Assembly: GCF_030269925.1 (NCBI RefSeq)
Contig: NC_085128.1
Coordinates: 7,318,501 to 7,382,500, forward strand
Source of the DNA: Bombyx mori
Taxonomy: Eukaryota > Arthropoda > Insecta > Lepidoptera > Bombycidae
Direction of reading: 5' to 3'
Length of the DNA: 64,000 bases
The notes under the pieces were generated by a model that worked only from the letters and a program-made list of their open reading frames with translations, was not told where the DNA came from and made no database searches. Each line of letters begins with the position of its first letter. Within the stretch, counting starts at the first letter, position 1. Position numbers and translations under genes: made by a program. Of this stretch, positions 24,482 through 36,679 are shown piece by piece.

Positions 24482-24546
24482 AACGTTAGGGTTACGCTGA
24501 AATAGCCTCTCAAGGCTCTCAGCTTAGGTAGGAAAAAAAAAAAAAA
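24482..24546 (+). mobile_element. 65-bp ultra-short LINE insertion with 28-bp TSD
   Basis: Only the last part of the LINE tail (GTTACGCTGAAATAGCCTCT, CAAGGCTCTCAGCTTAGG) plus 14 A are inserted. A perfect 28-bp direct repeat flanks it at 24454-24481 and 24547-24574. Confidence 0.85.
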
Positions 24547-25382
24547 GATACGTTGATATCATGAGTTGATCGCATGAAGACTGAAGAGGCGGCATTCTTG
24601 TTCCTATACCTATAAGGTGCTCGGGTACCACTAAACCATCAATTGTACATGCAGATTATTCTTGTTAACGTGTCCCGATTCAGATGGGAAGTGATACATT
24701 TTGGAATATAAAAGCGCATATAGTGCGTTCATTTTCTCAGCACATGATAGGTAACTTACGTCTTTCTTTCATTCAGCGCACCTCAAGCATCGATACATAC
24801 TACATCATATTAATCAATGATTGCTGAGTTACATCTCCGATCGGGAGTTTGGAGAATCAATAAAAACAAGAACCACTTAATTACAACATTGATATTTTTG
24901 TGTCTAGTAAGGGTGAAATGTTTTCAAAATTATAAATATGTAAAATAAAATAAACGTTTTGATTCAATTACATATATAAACGCTTTGTTATTGTTCACCA
25001 ACCATTGTATAGCAAATCTTAATAATCACGGATAAATATAACTAAGCCGAATAAAAAGAATTCCAATAAACGGGACGAAAAATGTTGATTAATAAAACAA
25101 TATACCTGAACGTCAGTCGGTGAAGCCAAAAGAAATACCGAGCAGCTTATTCCCGAAACATATTTAATCCCCTAGTAAGAAAAGGTCAATGTTCTCTATT
25201 CGAGCAGACGTAAGTATGTTTGTTCTACTTGCGAAAAAATAAAAGCCGCTATATAGACGGAATATAGAAGCAGTAATATTCATTTGAGTGTGTAATAACA
25301 GTAATTTTCGGGATTTCATGTAAATTATGGCCTAGAATATTTGTGAATTAAGGAGAAGCTTGTTTTGTTTTCGGACTTTTTT

Positions 25383-25505
25383 ATTTTTTTTATTGCCATG
25401 TAGGCAGACGAGCATACGGCCCATCTGATGGTGAGTGGTTGCCGTCGCTCATGGACGTCAGCATTGCCAGGGGCAGAGCCAAGCCGCTGCCTACCGGCTA
25501 AAGTG
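25383..25505 (-). repeat. Short dispersed repeat, copy 2
   Basis: TATTGCCATGTAGGCAGACG to CAAGCCGCTGCCTACCGGCT is the reverse of the unit at 20676-20798. Confidence 0.75.
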
Positions 25506-26357
25506 GAACAGTGACGAATTATCTAAAATACTCGTGATGTCCCATGGCTCTGGCAATTCGGTAATTGCTTTTGCATTAAATCGTAGTATTGTCTTTGAGT
25601 TTCGGTGCCCACTATACCCGGACACCGGACACCTTTGAGATGTGGACTCGTTTTGAAGACTAAGTTTTGATTGTTATTAGGCTGGAAGCCGACTTAATTT
25701 GGAAGGTGTCACATACCACATATACTTTCAGAACCACAACTAACCAAAAGATATTTCGTGGTGCCCAGCCTCAGATGCAAGACTTTCTGTCTTTTCGGAT
25801 GTATGGAGTTTAAGGAGCGCATTAATTTAATCTGTGCCTCGTTATGGGACTTTCGGAAAAGCCGCGTTTTTATCAAAGCTAACATACGCTAGGTATGTGT
25901 TAATAAACCCGGTTGACACAACAGGAAAGATTGACGTGAAGATGCTGTAAAAAAATCCCAATGGTCTTACTGTAGCAATCTGAAATTGACTTAAACAAAT
26001 AACGTATTAAAACTTGTTATCAGAAATAGATCTTTAAGAAGTCTTTGCCTTGAAATTACTTTACATGTAATAGGTAGCCGATTTGTTTGTGTAATCCGAG
26101 TATCCGATATTGCCCGAATCAGGAGAACGATCGCAAATCGCTTTGTGTTCGCAGGTCGGTAGTTTCGATGTTTGCGATGTCGGCGCGTGGTGAGCCGTTG
26201 ACCACGCCCTGTCAACAGAGATAACCTCTGAAATGCTTCCCAGAAACTGTGCACTGCAAACATTCCAGCCTTTGTCAAACACTACACTGTTTTCTACCTC
26301 TACCACTGTTTCATTTTCTATTTTTGCATTTTAATTCAAAGCACTTAACGTAACTGT

Positions 26358-26461
26358 AGTGGGTGGCGCATTTACGTTCTAGATGGCTATGGGCTCCAGT
26401 AACCACTTAACACCAACACTTGGGCTTAGTGCTCGTTTACTCACCTAAGCAATAAAAAAAA
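26358..26461 (+). mobile_element. Bm1 SINE 3' fragment
   Basis: GTGGGTGGCGCATTTACGTT to CACCTAAGCAATAAAAAAAA, about 100 bp. Confidence 0.88.
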
Positions 26462-27057
26462 ACGTACATTTTATTTATTTAATACATAGACAAGCGAACC
26501 AAATCACTGTACTGTAATTATACTGTACGTACTATCGAAGATAAATGAGTCAACAGCTTCAAATCAAATATCAAACACAGTATTCATTCCACCGTAACAA
26601 TGAAATGTTTCAATTAATTGTTATTTCGTCAACTGTCGAGGGATATACCGGCCTAAGATATAGATCTAAACAGATACATTAATTACAAAGTTTGCTTTGA
26701 TCACATGTTATATCCTTCCATTAGAAAACTATCTGATGGACTAACTGACTTAATTCGGGAAGATACTTTTTTTGTTTTGAATAGCACACATTTATTTCTA
26801 TTTGCTGTAAGAATTCACCAGAGCAGTTGAAATGTCATTAAAGTTGGTAAACATTTAACGTTGCCGAGATCGGAAGTACGGAACCAAGACTTGAAATAAA
26901 AGCTATTTGTGAAGAATTCCATTGTTCTCTCTTTGTCTCCACTTGAGGTTTATTTATTTACCCATCGAGATAACGCAGAGTCCGGATTGCTTATAGAAAT
27001 TACACCGGTTGTTTGTCGATGCTTAGAACCTAAAGTTCCAAATTAGGTCACATTTCA

Positions 27058-27125
27058 TTCCTAATATACTACTATCCTAATATATAAATCCTAATATGCT
27101 CCTAATATATTATTCCTAATATACT
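27058..27125. repeat. Degenerate minisatellite of CCTAATAT units
   Basis: Five CCTAATAT units spaced 11-16 bp apart. Confidence 0.75.
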
Positions 27126-27606
27126 CTTACATATTTATGTGTTCATAATGTCATGAAACACTAGAATATTTGGCATAATCTTTTATCTTCGAAAATTTAC
27201 GAGTCGTAGTCGTTTCTGTGGTTGGCTATAAAAACGTTCAGAAGCTCGAAACGAATTCAACCCGAAATAATTGTTGTTTTAACATTTAATAATGTTTTAA
27301 CTACTTTAGCACAGTTCTATATAAATGGGTCATTGGTTTCGTCGTATTAAAACTTCCTCTCGGACGTTCCCACATTTACTACACCGTCGTTACGGTAAAT
27401 TTTATTGTTAAATTTCTAAAGCTTATTAAGTTGTAAGTGCTACGAACGTAGGCTTTGACTACGAAGTAACAAGATTCTGGTGTTCGACTGTTTATCTCTC
27501 GCCTGGTACCTACAACAAACTTTCCAGTGTATAAACAGAACAAACGTCTACATTAGTTAATGTTTGCTACATATACCTATCGTTTGTTCTTGTTCCTACT
27601 ACTTAT

Positions 27607-27690
27607 CACTTCACTAAGGTAATACGTACTTAACACGTGTTCACTAACAACTTCCACGATAAAGGAATAAAATTACATCGGCCTAATTTT
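27607..27690 (+). mobile_element. Bm1 SINE internal fragment, old
   Basis: AATACGTACTTAACACGTGT, TTCACTAACAACTTCCACGA and AAAGGAATAAAATTACATCG match the central part of Bm1. Confidence 0.6.
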
Positions 27691-28558
27691 TCAATATTAT
27701 TGATGGTTGGTTACGTTAGCCAGTAGGTACGTGGATTTACTCCCGTCCCGCCCAGTTTTATAGCAAAGGATTACACAATACAATTGAAGCTGCAATCATG
27801 TCTCCAGGGTTGTGATAGCATCAACGTTGTGATGTCTATAGATGCGTAGTTCAATCGCTCTTCGATTTAAGAAAAAAAATACCTTTGTCTTCACTTAAAT
27901 TGAGTACTCTTAGATTGGGCCTATTTAGTTGTTACTTTATCCTAAGCAAAGAAATAATCCTTAAGTACGTCGTTTAATTGAGTATTAAGTTTCCTTTGAT
28001 ACACTGGATATTTATTTAGGCTTTCATTTTGCAAGGCTTTACCGGCACCTGTTCTCGTTTTCCTCTCTATTGTTAGACCATCGTGTTTTGTTTTATTGGT
28101 TTCTATGTTGTACTTAACGAGGGCTTCGAAATGTCGTTACGAAATTGTTTCGTCTACATCCGATTGGCCGGATTAGGAATTCATTTCGTTTCGGTTAATT
28201 GAATTTCCAAAAATAGATATGTAATTATTTATTGGATGGAATACCTACGATACGTACAAGGCCGTTTCTTTTTTCTTTATAAACTATATTTACATGTATG
28301 GGTGTTTAAAAGGTATGTAATTAACTTCAAAATAATATCCATGATTAGATATTGGGAAAGAGGCCGGTTCCATGGTGTTTGTAAAATCATGACGTCAACG
28401 TTGCTGACGCCATTCTCTTCATCATTATTATTGCCTTCTATAGTGATAGTAATTAAGACTCACTTTTCCAATGAATTACATTTATTACATTTCAAGTGAC
28501 AGCGACAGCAACAGAGAGCTCCGCTCAGTTCGGCTGCTCGAGTCGGAATGTGACGAGC

Positions 28559-28752
28559 GTTTTTTTTTTCTACCTAAACTGATAGTCTTAAGAGGCTATG
28601 TCAGCGTAGCCCTAACAATTAGATGAGCTCACGGGGCTCAAACCTGACACTAACTCTAGCAAGAGCAGTACTTTGCAGAATCTACCACCGGGTCGGAAAC
28701 GCGACCCACTGAGAAGATCCGGCAAGAAACTCAGTGGGCTGTGTCGGCTAAT
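28559..28752 (-). mobile_element. LINE 3' tail fragment
   Basis: A T run is followed by TACCTAAACTGATAG, AGAGGCTATGTCAGCGTAG, GAGCTCACGGGGCTCAA and CTGAGAAGATCCGGCAAGAA. This is a 3' UTR type shared with 60065-60265, 38402-38600 and (reverse) 52893-53170, related to the jockey-clade tails. Confidence 0.7.
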
Positions 28753-29272
28753 TTACTCGCCGAGCCCTTGCATACATGCGTTGGGATTATAACAGTTATC
28801 CAACATTATTAACATTAAGGAAATAGTTAACTCTAACCATATTAGTTCACTAAATAGCAGGGTTGCGCCGATAGATATTATAATAATAAAGAAGTTAACA
28901 AAAACATGAGGTAGTTTTTAGACGGAGAAATACTTTGTAGCTTTTAATACGTACACAGTTTAATGAAACATCTTATCATTAATTAACTGCGTGTCACAGC
29001 AGAAGTATGTATTACTCGTAAAATTAACTAATTAGTAGTACAAAAAATTGGAGTAAATTTGAAACATTTTATCGGAAGTAAATTATGAAGTACAAATTCC
29101 TCAGACATAGAGATAAATAGTGTTGCACATTTTGCTATTCACAGGATCTGAATAACGGTGCCCGCTCTGAGGTGACCACATCCAGAGCATCGGGTGACAA
29201 CTTGGCGCCCGAGGGGCGCACTCACAATGACTGCAGATTCTTACTACATTCACATCGCTATGGAATAAATAT

Positions 29273-29530
29273 GTGCTTTGCTTGAAACACTACGTACTAT
29301 TTCAATTCGCAGTTTCGCCTGCGTGGACTTCATTTTATATCCTGTGGCCGGAGATCCATCTATGGCAGTGGGATAAAAAGACACCTATTATTTTTACTCA
29401 GAAAAAAAAAAACTATGACCATACCAAATTTCATAATAATCGGTTCAGTTCTTTGAGGATGAAAAAATCACAGAATGCAATAGTCAGGGCTATTCTCAGT
29501 ATAATTTTGGACAGACGGATAAAAATTTAG
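29273..29530 (+). repeat. Probable transposon-derived sequence
   Basis: CTATGACCATACCAAATTTC, ATAATAATCGGTTCAGTTC is wording common in lepidopteran DNA-transposon-derived repeats. No TIRs located; the open frame here looks fortuitous. Confidence 0.4.
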
Positions 29531-29885
29531 TGTAAACAAACCTATAACGTTGGAATCCAGAAAATAGCACAACCGTTTCTGTCTATTTAATTGAAAAAGT
29601 TGGTCATAAAAATAAAGGAATTGAATTTGCTATAAACAGCGTTACTGAAATAAAATAATTGTATTATATGTAGATGGGTATACAATGAAAAGACGCGTCA
29701 TCGTCAATATTTTTTTAACAAAGACTGTTCACGCTTAAAAGCCTTTCGTAATATGTCATTGGCTTTCATTTATTCTAATTTAACTGACGAAGTCAACTTC
29801 ATGTAGAATTTTTAGGTGCTTGACATTAATGTTGTTACTGTATCAAAGAGAATTATACCAATAGGTAATTATGGATGTTGTCTTT

Positions 29886-30160
29886 TTAAATATTTCATCA
29901 TCATCAGCCTATAGCAGTCCACTGCTGGACATAGGCCTTTTCAATTGTTCGCCACTGAGCACGATCCTCGGCTTCTCTCATCCAGCTCCTGCCAGACACC
30001 CTGCACATATCATCACTCCACCGAGCCTGAGGGCGTCGTGCACTGCGTTTTCCAATTCGCGGTTTCCACTCAAGAAGGCTTTTACCCCAACGGTTATCGG
30101 TTGTCCGGCTAATATGGCCAGCCTATTGCCACTTCAGCTTACTAATTCGCTTTAAATATT
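29886..30160 (-). pseudogene. RTE-clade LINE reverse transcriptase C-terminus and tail
   Basis: On the minus strand one frame reads AGHISRTTDNRWGKSLLEWK, GKRSARRPQARWSDDM, SWMREAEDRAQWRTIEKAY and VQQWTAIG followed by a stop and (ATG/CAT)n-type repeats. This is the standard C-terminal block of RTE-clade non-LTR elements. One in-frame stop precedes AGH (in LKWQ-stop). The 5' part is absent, and sequence from 30160 to 30340 is unassigned. Confidence 0.8.
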
Positions 30161-30810
30161 TACCATTCAACAATCTGAACTCACCTTTGCTTCGAACTAG
30201 TGTGTTAGAGAACTGAAGCCTTTGTTATAGGAAGTATCCTCTTACAAGCTTTGTGTGCAGGCCGGCACCTCAGTACGGGATGCGTCTAATTGTCCTCATC
30301 CCTTCGCGTGGAACCACTCTACGCCTTAAATAACTAACCCTGGACATACAGCATCAGTGTTCTCACTGCAGCGAACATTGCTGACAACTAACCGAGCAGA
30401 CGAAACGCGAGTGACATAGTGAATTTAATTAAAATATACTTGATTTGAATTTTACGCATAAAATTGACTTACCTCCGTATTATGAGGCACCGTTGCGACG
30501 AGAATATGAAATTAATGCCCGACTACGGAACATAACGAAATTACTGTTCGTTCCAGTTTAATAACGAGAATATTATCTTGTTACTATTGCTCATCGTTTG
30601 GGTAAGTGAATACGGTGCGATGAGTAGGTATTCGTTTATGATAAAATCGAGAAGAATTATATATAAACGTGATGAAACTCAGTGTAGGTACACAAGCGAT
30701 TATAGTAATAAATAATGATGATAAAGTATGTACCTATCTTTTTATATTATTTTTGCGTAGATACGTCAGCGAATCTTGATGATATGTGGTTACTGGAACT
30801 TTTGTATTTT

Positions 30811-31112
30811 TTTTTTATTGCTTAGATGGGTGGAGTGTGAGTTCACAGCCCACCGGGTGTTAAGTGGTTACTGGAGCCCATAGACATCTACAACGTAAAT
30901 GCGCTACTCACTTTGATAGTTGAGATATAAGTTCTAAGATGTCAGTATAGTTACAACGGCTGCCTCACCCTTCAAACCGCAACGGCTGCCCCACCCTTCA
31001 AACCGAAACGCATTACTGCTTCACGGCCGAAATAGGCGGTGTGATGGTACCTACCCGTGCGGACTCACAAGAGATCCTACCACCAGTAATTACGCAAATT
31101 ATATGTTTTTTA
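30811..31112 (-). mobile_element. Bm1 SINE with internal 30-bp duplication
   Basis: 3' body copy extending to GTAATTACGCAAATTAT. A block around ACGGCTGCCTCACCC is repeated directly (about 30955-31005), which other copies lack. Confidence 0.9.
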
Positions 31113-31499
31113 CTTGATGTGAAAGCCACTACACACTCACCCCATATACGTTTTTACCTCTCTCATTAATTTCAATTTCGTTTTATATTAAGTACTTTCG
31201 TTTAAGAATTTCATCGGGGATGTTAAAGTTATTACGAAAATTAAAATTCCTAAGACCCTAATTAAGCGCCGAAATATATTCAAACACAGAATTACTCGAT
31301 TACCCAAGTAAATATTGTAATATGTTAAATGGATTTCCACTTTGTTTGTCTTACAACTTTTGTTTGAGCCGCTTCCTGGATCCGAAATGGAATCGACTCA
31401 ATTCCCCATTTGCTCGAATCAAAGCTTCAGAATAAATTTCGCGTATGTGAAAAATCTAGCGGGATTCGATCTGTGATCGTACGTAATCGACTTCTGATG

Positions 31500-31700
31500 A
31501 GATGACAGTCTCGGTTCGCGTCAATTCATCTCAACGTCATCGTAAGGTACAGGAAAATCAATTATTTTCGTATTTAGTGAGCTGGGATCGTATGTGCGGG
31601 GTGCGGCGGGTACAGAGCGCTCGATCGATACGCCTCGCGGCCGGTCAGGTAACGCTACACATAAATAATGAAAACGCTCATCGCAACCACGTCGAACTTC
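31500..31700 (+). promoter_or_regulatory. CpG-rich segment, possible promoter or non-coding exon
   Basis: GTGCGGGGTGCGGCGGGTAC, GAGCGCTCGATCGATACGCC, TCGCGGCCGGTCAG/GTAACG includes a good plus-strand donor. Both strands are open over about 200 bp but translations are unrecognised. Confidence 0.25.
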
Positions 31701-31804
31701 ACGATACGTATGTAGGTACATAGGTGTACGGTGAACCTTCGAGGATGTCTCGTGTCAAATGTCAATAGCAAACCATTAGTGTGTATAATAAAAAATCCTA
31801 CATT

Positions 31805-31890
31805 TATTTCCGTTATCTGGTACCTGTAACACAAGTTCTTTACGAACTTACCACGGGACCAGTTAACGTGGCGTGATTGTTAGTAAATAT
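31805..31890 (+). repeat. Possible tail of the second SINE family
   Basis: TTATCTGGTACCTGTAACAC, AAGTTCTTTACGAACTTACC and ACGGGACCAG resemble the 3' part of the lepidopteran SINE type at 8376-8640. The tRNA-like head is missing. Confidence 0.4.
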
Positions 31891-32837
31891 TTATTTATTT
31901 ATTAGAGATGCACCACGTGAAAAGTTTACACAGACACGCAAGAAAATTTTCTCTTTCAATTTTAGGCTGCCTTCCTCGCACTATATGATGTGATAAGATT
32001 ATCTCTGTTACATAATAGTTGTCATAAAATAACATAAAAATACATTTACAGACAATTTTGTCGAAACGAGGAAATTAATTCGAAATCTGAAATTGTTAAT
32101 GCCACGACAATATTGTTTTAAAAGAGTTTTTCTGACTGACGAGAAACAATAGGCATATACACAATTAGTTTACATCCCAATGTCGTGTTTCAGTTTTTAC
32201 TGCGATACTTTTTATAGAAGACTTTGTCCTCTGTTCTCCGGTATTTAATTTCCTTCCTCCCTGTACTTAGGTTTCCATTTGATCAAGACGGGGGCGTTTT
32301 ACGTTACGGATTCCCAGCTGCGAAGTCGTTTGTCGGATTGGGATGTAAGTCAACGTCTTTTATCGAAGGAAATAAAAAGAAAATACCCTTACGTTCTTGC
32401 AATTTTTTCATAATTAGTGCATTGATTGGTTTTATGTCAAAAAATACGTGTAAATATCGCTGATTCATTCATGTATGTCATTTTGATTTTTGCAGGTAAT
32501 CAACAGTCGTACTCAAGACCTCAAGACTCAAGAACCAGAAGAGAGAGCAGTGTAGAAAAATGTCCATGTTTTGACAACTGTATTCGAGTGTGTGGAAGAG
32601 TTTTAAAAATCCTCTAGCACCATTCGAATTCAGTGCTCGAACGTGGTTATCCAACACGAAGATTTCTCCAAACGTTTTTCTCAAGAAACATGATAACGTA
32701 ATTTACTGATAAACTTACTTTATGAATAAAGTTTTTAAATTATCGGAAGCATGAAATGTCAGTCTAATCAATTATAAAATATTGAGTGATGCGTACGATA
32801 GATGAGTTGATATAAATAACTTAAGATAATTTTCGTT

Positions 32838-32992
32838 ACTGCTTAAATGAGTGAACGAGTTCACGGCCCACGGTTAATTGGTTAACGGAGCTCATAGTCA
32901 TCTACAACGTAAATGCCACCACCCGCCCTGAGTATAAGTCTCAGTTTTTACAGAACAACGGATGCCCCACTCTTCGAACCGAAACGCGTAAC
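32838..32992 (-). mobile_element. Bm1 SINE, degraded 3' body
   Basis: TGCTTAAATGAGTGAACGAG, CATCTACAACGTAAATGCC and CGAACCGAAACGCGTA remain. Confidence 0.7.
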
Positions 32993-33719
32993 AAATGTTT
33001 GAATATGTTTGAAATTTACGAAATTCTATTCAGTGTACAGTTCATAGTTAGGTATATAAATAAAAGGAAAAAACTGAAGACTTTTGTTTTTTAACTCTTA
33101 AAAAAGCGTTGAGAGTCGCAGAATGACATTAAGGTATAAAAATCTAATCTGTTGCTTATTAGCCCCGGAGATTGCTAGTAAATTTCAATCTACTCTTAGT
33201 TTCCGTTTGATTAATGTGTATCTACCCTCTACAATAATATTAATCTCGAAAAAATGGAAGGTAAACATGTTGAATGGGATTTTGTGTTCTTTATCATAAA
33301 AAAGATTATTGAAACAGTTATTAAATATAAAAGATGTCACGAGTAATATTATATGTACTCTGACTCTTTATGCTTCAATAAAGTGATATTATTTGACTTC
33401 TAAGCTTATTTCAAGTAGACATTACCAACTCAATATCAATAACAGTTCGAGTAGCTTCCACTTATTAATTAGATTAGTGAATTAATACAAGTAGCGATCG
33501 TCTTCTTACAGCATATTTTATGTATATATTGGATCGCTACACGTTGTTATTTAAGCATTTTTGTACCTATTTTACGACTCTCGTGTGAACAAGGATACTT
33601 CTGGAAATACCGCGGAGAAATTTAAATTAAAAGGCGTTAATTTTTGTCTCTGAAAATTCATTCCTCGGCATATAAAACTAATTAACTTTTCATCTTCTTA
33701 ATCGTTTCGTATGACAGAG

Positions 33720-33930
33720 TGGTGGTGATCGATATGTAAGCCTTAGAGGGGACACATTTGACGCGTCTCACGATGCGCCGTCATGTCTCCCTGCTCAAGG
33801 CCATGCTGTAACACTTTTATAAGGGATCTCCCAATGACTTTAGATGATCGTAAACACGATGCCGAACACACTCTATAGATCATCTGTCTGATCTGGATGG
33901 GTCAACAGTGCTAATCCCAACAATGTCATG
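33720..33930 (+). pseudogene. Decayed R1-clade LINE fragment (zinc-knuckle region)
   Basis: In one plus-strand frame, 33840-33900 reads DDRKHDAEHTL, a stop, then IICLIWM. This parallels GHDLDTAEHTLAICPAW of the intact R1-clade copy at 9076-9855. Only about 70 bp are convincing; flanks are too degraded to place borders. Confidence 0.45.
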
Positions 33931-34566
33931 ATTAGCGTGAAATATGGCAAAAAACGATATCTTACAAAATCTAACTGAAAGCTTTATTTGTTGAAAATAA
34001 TTGTAATATGATAGAAATAAAATTGATGTAATAAGGAATCCACTTCTCGAACTTAAGTTTTGCGTTTGATATTTTTACAAACGCTTCAATTCATTAATTA
34101 CTCAGGCACAAGTTTTTTATATTCTTTGTGTAGGCGAGCTACTGCCCGTTTTTACTTTTACCGTTTTAAGCTTATTACATCCAGGCTTCAGGCCATGAAT
34201 ACTGTCGACCGCCTCGTGGAGATAACATTTCGTGCAGGATACGTATTCAAACGGGCACGCCTCATTCGTGACAGAAATAGGCTGGTAATGCTAACCGTTG
34301 GGCCCTAACACACTTTATCAATATTTTCTACATTGCATTAGGCATACGAGACGGTCCTCATGGTGTTAAGAGATACATAGTTATCACAACGTGAATGATG
34401 TTCTCATCTTACCTTTATCTTCACTTGTAAGAAACGAGGAAACCGTTTTTGAAACACAAAGCTATAAAAACATAATTATATGTTAATAAAATGGATATTT
34501 GTATAAATTACAATTGTTTAATATCTCTATTTGGCTTTTTTAGCTCTTTTGTGTGTGTGTGTCTCT

Positions 34567-34810
34567 TACTGGTGGTAGGACCTCTTGTGAGTCCGCGCGG
34601 GAAGGTACCACCGCCTTACCTATTTCTGCCGTTAAGCAGTAATGTGTTTCGGTCTGAAGGGTAGGGCAGCCGTTGTAACTATACTGAGACCTTAGAACTT
34701 ATATCTCAAGGTGGGTGGCGCATTTACGTTGTAGATGTAACCACTCCAGTAACCACTTAACACCAGGTGGGCTGTGAGCACGTCCATCCATCTAAGCAAT
34801 AAAAAAAATA
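34567..34810 (+). mobile_element. Bm1 SINE, 3' body
   Basis: Starts at CTGGTGGTAGGACCTCTTGT just after a GT dinucleotide repeat (34549-34562) and ends CATCTAAGCAATAAAAAAAA. Confidence 0.92.
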
Positions 34811-35249
34811 CAATGTTGCCGAGCACCGGTATAGAAGGATGAGGATGAGATAGGCGCTTTAAAATACAATTGACACTTCGACAAAATGTATCAAAGTGGG
34901 TGACGACATCGCGCTGTGATGTTCGCAACATGAATTAAGATAAATGATTTTGTGTTTATTGAATTATTTATTATGCAAGGCGATCCGCTTGAGTGGTTTC
35001 ATTGCAACAAGGGTAACATACCCGTTATTGATACATTAAAGAAAGATGTAGTAGGTAGTTCGCTGAATCTGTGCATGTCCTTCTTTTTCGGTATGACTAT
35101 GCGTCGGAATTCCGAACTGAGTTGCTGTGTTGGTATTCGTAGTCGGAATTTGTCACATCCTTTCCTTACTACAAATGATCATAGATAATGTACTTAATAT
35201 AAAAAGCAATCGATGGAACCAGTTATTGTAATTGCTAACATATTTGTTT

Positions 35250-35481
35250 TTTGATTAGATGGGTGGACGAGCTTACAGCTCACATGTGGTTAACTGGTTA
35301 CTGGAGCCCATAGATAATGTAAATGCGTCACCCACCTTGAGATATAAGTTCTAAGGTCTCAGTATAGTTATAACGGCTGCCTCACCCGTCAAACCAAAAC
35401 GCATTACTGCTTCACGGCAGAAATAGGCGGGGTGGTGGTACCTACCCGTGGGGACTCACAAGAGGCCGTGCCACCAGTAAA
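35250..35481 (-). mobile_element. Bm1 SINE, 3' body
   Basis: TTGATTAGATGGGTGGACGA to GTGCCACCAGTAAAA, with a small deletion in the ATAGACATCTACAACG segment. Confidence 0.9.
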
Positions 35482-36275
35482 ATTCATAGATTCATTGTAA
35501 TAGATAGAATTTACTACCAATAAATAAAAAAAACAAATATGTAATATGTACTGTTGCTTACAGGTTGTAGTGCGTGTGAATTTTTTGTAATGATTTTATT
35601 CAGTGATTCATATGTTTGTTTTCCAAGCAATCCTTACTTACTGCTGCTACTTAAGCTATGTGTGTGTTTTATATTCGGGGTTAGGTTTTTTAATAGTTTA
35701 TAACGTTAATATAACGTTGTAGATCTGGGCACACGTACCTATTCTAAAATCCCTCACTACAATAAAGGGAAATAAAAATATAAGCTAAACATAAAATAAG
35801 TAGAAATAAACGCTGTTCGATGCACCCACTTCGAACAGGATCATCTGAACCACCTCAATTTTTTTTTTTTTTTACCAGTACTAAGTCTGTGTGAAATGCA
35901 ATATTATTTTATTAAAATATTTAAATGAATAGTTCTATATGTTACAAGTATGTTTGTATTTATCTATGTTATTTTATTATCATACTGTTTTATGTATGCT
36001 TTCCACCCCTCTCATAGAAAGCGATGCAACTGCTTTTGTGTTTTCATGAAAGAAAATGCATCAACGAATCAAGCTCGCGCCTGCACAAGCGGCTTTACAA
36101 GTGATTTAAAATTTATGAATCCTTTAAATGAAACAATTATGTATAATACAGAACATTTTTTTTTTAAATATCCGTCTTTAAGTGGCACCAACGCTAAATG
36201 AGAGCTTATTACCGTATCTCAATACTTCATAGGTAAACTTCGGATTGGCCGAGTCCTTGTCAAAGTTAGCGACCT

Positions 36276-36510
36276 TTTTTTTGTGATTGAAAGATTACTG
36301 GTGGCCCGGAGGCCTTTCCAGTTGCACCAGGACACGTGGGCGAGCAAAGGCTCAGCCAGAAGGGGTGGGATTTGTTAACAGCTGCCCGAGCGCCTCCAAA
36401 GGAGACCTAACAACTCAAGAGCAACTGCTTCGCGAATGAATCTACTGCCGGATCGGAATCGCGACCCTCCGAGAAGATCCGGCGAGAAACTCAGCGAGCT
36501 GATGCATGGC
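36276..36510 (-). mobile_element. Short 5'-truncated jockey-clade LINE tail
   Basis: About 235 bp nearly identical to the 3' UTR of the LINE at 12373-13965 (CCTTTCCAGTT, GGCGAGCAAAGGCTCAGCC, CTCAAGAGCAA). A T run marks the A tail at 36276-36283. Flanks AGTTAGCGACC (about 36264) and AGTTAGTGACC (about 36512) look like a target duplication with one difference. It lies just beyond the Tgi 3' end, in the same orientation. Confidence 0.85.
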
Positions 36511-36679
36511 TTAGGAGTTAGTGACCCTAAATGCACAGAAAAACATACGGAAAAACTGTTGAGAACTTCGCGTCGTTGTTCTTGAAGAATTTATAATCTG
36601 TTTATCCTTCAAACTGTCTATTTATGTACCGTTTCTATTTGTTATTCAAAAATGAAAGTGAATGAAACAAATAAATTTC

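Larger units (their letters stand above)
24575..29885. other. Gene-free DNA with scattered repeats
   Basis: Holds the short repeat at 25383, Bm1 fragments, the minisatellite at 27058, a LINE tail at 28559 and a transposon-like sequence at 29273. No gene recognised, including the overlapping open frames at about 25990-26306. Confidence 0.45.
30161..36275. other. Gene-free DNA with Bm1 copies
   Basis: Contains four Bm1 copies, a SINE tail, the CpG-rich segment at 31500 and an R1-clade remnant. No host exon recognised. Confidence 0.45.
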
